From: Pseudomonadota bacterium
Lineage (GTDB): Bacteria > Pseudomonadota > Gammaproteobacteria > Pseudomonadales > Pseudohongiellaceae
Direction: 5' to 3'
Length of the DNA stretch: 64,000 nucleotides
Assembly (NCBI GenBank): GCA_027592275.1
Contig: JAQCKF010000020.1
Location: 1-64,000 of the forward strand
Part shown: in pieces, positions 62,009 to 64,000 of the stretch
How the letters are laid out: each line of letters starts with the position of its first letter
Position numbering within the stretch: position 1 is the first letter of the stretch
Made by a program: the position numbers and the translations under genes
Notes under the pieces: generated by a model
Told to the model about the DNA's origin: nothing
Seen by the model: the letters and a program-made list of their open reading frames with translations, nothing else
The model's database searches: none

Positions 62009-63004
62009 ATGAAAAGAACATCCCAACTATCCATTTCCGTGCTGTTTCTGACTCTCCTGATGCATCAGCTTGCTCAAGGGCAGGCCTATGAGCCGCCGCG
62101 TACTATCAACGGCAAGCCGGACCTACAGGGCACTTGGAGCAATGCATCCATAACCACCCTCGAGCGAAATGTGCGCTATACCGGATCAACTCTAAGCAAC
62201 GACGAAGTGATTCGCGCTACCGATGATCATCCGCAGAACGTGCGTTTAGCGACGGATGACAATATGGTCGCCGGCCAGCTGCCCGATGGCACCGATTTAG
62301 GTAGAGGTCGTGGCTATAATGCCTTCTGGATCGATCCCGGCACCAAGTTTGGCACCATCAACGGCGAACATCGTACTGCGTGGATCGTTGATCCCGTCGA
62401 CGGGCGTATCCCCTATAACGACGCAGGGCGTGCTCGAAAAGCGGCGCTTAGGGCAAAAAATTCCAGCTTCGATGGCCCGGAGACAAGACCGCTAGCTGAG
62501 CGTTGTATTAGCACCGGGCTGCGCACGGGCCCCCCTATGATCAATGGCCTGTACAACAACAACTACGAATTTGTGCAGACAGAGGACTACATAGTCTTAC
62601 GCACCGAAATGATCAGCCACGCGCGCATCATCCCCATCAACTCTGAACACAAGATGGCAGCCCTAGCTCCCATGTTCGGAGAGTCGGTCGCGCATTGGGA
62701 CGGCGACACGCTTGTGGTGGAGACTACGAACTTCAACCCAATGCAGGAAGAGGCGGCTATTAGTCTAACCAGTAGTGGGCAGGTGGTAGAGCGATTCACC
62801 CGAGTATCTGAGGAGCAAATCGTCTACGAATTCACTGTTGATGACCCTGAGTACTATTCGCAGCCCTGGCATGGTGAGCTAAGTTTTCTTTCGACGCCGA
62901 GTAAGGTCTATGAGTTTGCCTGCCACGAAGGCAATTATGCGATGGGTGGAATTTTGGCTGGAGCCCGACGAGCCGAACACGATCAGCAGCAGGCCGAGCA
63001 GTAA
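62009..63004 (+). CDS. exported PDLQG-type protein of unknown function (paralogue of 16,343-17,392)
   Basis: A 331-residue protein with a signal peptide ending near LAQGQ. It shares the same ordered segments as the first copy: PDLQGTWSNASITTLER near 32, YNAFWIDPGTKFG, TAWIVDPVDGRIP, GPETRPLAERC, GPPMINGLYNNNYEFVQ, SHARIIPI, VAHWDGDTLVVETTNFNP, ERFTRVSEE and YEFACHEGNYAMGGILAGAR. Identity in these blocks is high although the genes are 45 kb apart. The function is unknown. It is 12 bp upstream of the ACT-domain gene. Confidence 0.75.
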   Translation: MKRTSQLSISVLFLTLLMHQLAQGQAYEPPRTINGKPDLQGTWSNASITTLERNVRYTGSTLSNDEVIRATDDHPQNVRLATDDNMVAGQLPDGTDLGRGRGYNAFWIDPGTKFGTINGEHRTAWIVDPVDGRIPYNDAGRARKAALRAKNSSFDGPETRPLAERCISTGLRTGPPMINGLYNNNYEFVQTEDYIVLRTEMISHARIIPINSEHKMAALAPMFGESVAHWDGDTLVVETTNFNPMQEEAAISLTSSGQVVERFTRVSEEQIVYEFTVDDPEYYSQPWHGELSFLSTPSKVYEFACHEGNYAMGGILAGARRAEHDQQQAEQ

Positions 63005-63016
63005 AGGAAAGATTCA

Positions 63017-63409
63017 ATGGCGGGCGAAGAAGACCTAGATACGTTGCTTGCTCTATTGCAGCCGAGTTTGCTCCCCGGCGACTTCGTGTTTTGTACAGCA
63101 GCTAATCTGAAGTACGGTGACTTTGCTGAATTGCAGCCACTAGCATCCTATCAAGAAGAAGAGGGTCTGACTCTAGTGCTAGCCAAGCAATCGGCTGATG
63201 TTGCCGGTCTAGCTTATGATGCAGTATTTAAATGTATTACTTTAATGGTGCATTCTAGCCTTGAAGCGGTGGGACTAACTGCTGCGGTTTCCGGTAAGTT
63301 AGCCGCCAACGGCATCAGTGCTAATGTTATAGCGGCCTATCATCACGACCATGTATTCGTGCCAAAAAACAAGGCGCAACTAGCGCTACAGCTGCTCACC
63401 GAGCTTTAG
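63017..63409 (+). CDS. ACT-domain protein (DUF2241-like)
   Basis: A 130-residue protein. The ACT-like fold is seen in EEGLTLVLAKQSADVAGL, KCITLMVHSSLEAVGLTAAV and ANGISANVIAAYHHDHVFV. The ending HDHVFVPKNKAQLALQLLTEL is the common form of this small family. ACT domains bind amino acids, so the protein may sense or inhibit. AAGGAAAG precedes the ATG, and the gene is probably co-transcribed with the PDLQG gene. Confidence 0.75.
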   Translation: MAGEEDLDTLLALLQPSLLPGDFVFCTAANLKYGDFAELQPLASYQEEEGLTLVLAKQSADVAGLAYDAVFKCITLMVHSSLEAVGLTAAVSGKLAANGISANVIAAYHHDHVFVPKNKAQLALQLLTEL

Positions 63410-63479
63410 GTTTTTGCTCAATCGTTGTAGAGGTCATAAAAATTTTGAATAGTAACAACAAGACTAAAGGTAATCCACG

Positions 63480-64000
63480 ATGCTAACTAAGCTGTCCACC
63501 AACTTTGTTGCCGTTACAACTATTGCTCTAGTGTGCAACTTCGCGCAGGCGCAAATTTCGAGTACCGTAAGTATTGACGGACTCGATCAGAGTGTAGAGA
63601 TTCTCAAAGACAAGTGGGGCATCTCACACATTTACGCTAAGACGGAACACGACCTGTTTTTTGCGCAAGGCTACAGTGCGGCGAGAGATCGCCTGTTTCA
63701 ATTCGAGATATGGCGCGCTCAGGCTACTGGAACAACAGCGGCACTGTTCGGGCCACGTGAGATTGATAGAGATCACGGGACGCGCTTGTTTAAATTTCGC
63801 GGCCCGATGGCGGATGAGATGAACCACTACCATCCGCGCGGGGTGGATATTATTACTTCCTTTGTACATGGTGTTAACGCCTATATAGACGAGGCCTTGG
63901 ATGATCCTGATTCACTGCCGTTGCCCTTTAAGTTGCTCGGTATTGCGCCACAGCACTGGACAGAAGAAGTAGTCATCTCTAGGCATCAAGGTTTGCTTGG
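63480..64000 (+). CDS. penicillin acylase-family amidohydrolase, N-terminal part (runs off the window)
   Basis: The frame opens at the ATG at 63,480 (AAAGGT upstream) and is open to the window end, so only about 173 residues are seen. A signal peptide ends near FAQAQ. It is followed by the penicillin acylase start: VEILKDKWGISHIYAKTEHD, LFFAQGYSAARDRLFQFEIW, and FVHGVNAYIDEAL. These enzymes are periplasmic Ntn hydrolases that cleave amides, acyl-homoserine lactones or beta-lactam side chains. The self-cleavage Ser lies beyond the window. Confidence 0.82.
   Translation, partial: MLTKLSTNFVAVTTIALVCNFAQAQISSTVSIDGLDQSVEILKDKWGISHIYAKTEHDLFFAQGYSAARDRLFQFEIWRAQATGTTAALFGPREIDRDHGTRLFKFRGPMADEMNHYHPRGVDIITSFVHGVNAYIDEALDDPDSLPLPFKLLGIAPQHWTEEVVISRHQGLL

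Overview
The window looks like chromosomal DNA of a free-living, probably marine, gammaproteobacterium. The evidence is a set of gammaproteobacterial genes (FadH- and FadE-type beta-oxidation enzymes, the YdbH-YnbE-YdbL envelope module, RhlE and RecQ helicases, a ModF-like ABC protein) together with many exported hydrolases and proteins of unknown function. No rRNA, intact tRNA, CRISPR array, prophage or complete insertion sequence was found. The genus cannot be fixed from the sequence alone.

Left region (1-14,100). This part is gene-poor and looks worn. It opens with a 5'-truncated fadH. It continues with a HAD phosphatase, an alpha/beta hydrolase, an MBL-fold hydrolase, a Sua5-type threonylcarbamoyl-AMP synthase, small exported proteins, a dead NTF2-like gene, a RidA-like lipoprotein, a thioesterase, a 2OG-Fe(II) oxygenase, a sodium/solute symporter and an RhlE-type helicase. 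The spaces between genes hold at least five related, hairpin-rich repeats. Their ends resemble GGGGTCAGAGTAAAAATACA, and three copies carry what looks like the 3' half of a tRNA-Phe (anticodon loop to T loop) on the minus strand. I saw no copies in the remaining 50 kb.

Middle region (14,100-41,500). This part holds two separate sulfite-oxidising modules: a SorA-like molybdoenzyme with a monohaem cytochrome (14.6-16.3 kb), and a SoxC-like molybdoenzyme with a SoxD-like cytochrome (36.0-37.8 kb). Around them are an exported PDLQG-type protein, an exported methyltransferase, a P1 peptidase, an MHS-type MFS transporter, a frameshifted cysteine synthase gene, a serine hydrolase, a transglutaminase-like protein, a CorA-MscS pair, the ydbH-ynbE-ydbL operon, a Met-rich exported protein, a large DUF5916-type outer-membrane candidate, a TPR protein and RecQ.

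Right region (41,500-64,000). This part is rich in lipid and carbon metabolism: a noncanonical thiolase, SDR enzymes, GAPDH, an esterase, a phytanoyl-CoA dioxygenase-like protein and an FadE acyl-CoA dehydrogenase split by one in-frame TGA. After it come a DUF599 protein, a ModF-like ABC ATPase, a CBS protein, a CsaA-like tRNA-binding protein, a FecR-domain protein, a second PDLQG-type protein, an ACT-domain protein and the start of a penicillin acylase that runs off the window.

Four genes are broken (fadH, fadE, cysK and an NTF2-like gene), and two of these belong to fatty-acid oxidation. Recent decay, assembly error and recoding cannot be told apart from the sequence alone. The strongest leads are the tRNA-like repeat family, the in-frame TGA in fadE, and the pair of conserved exported PDLQG proteins of unknown function.
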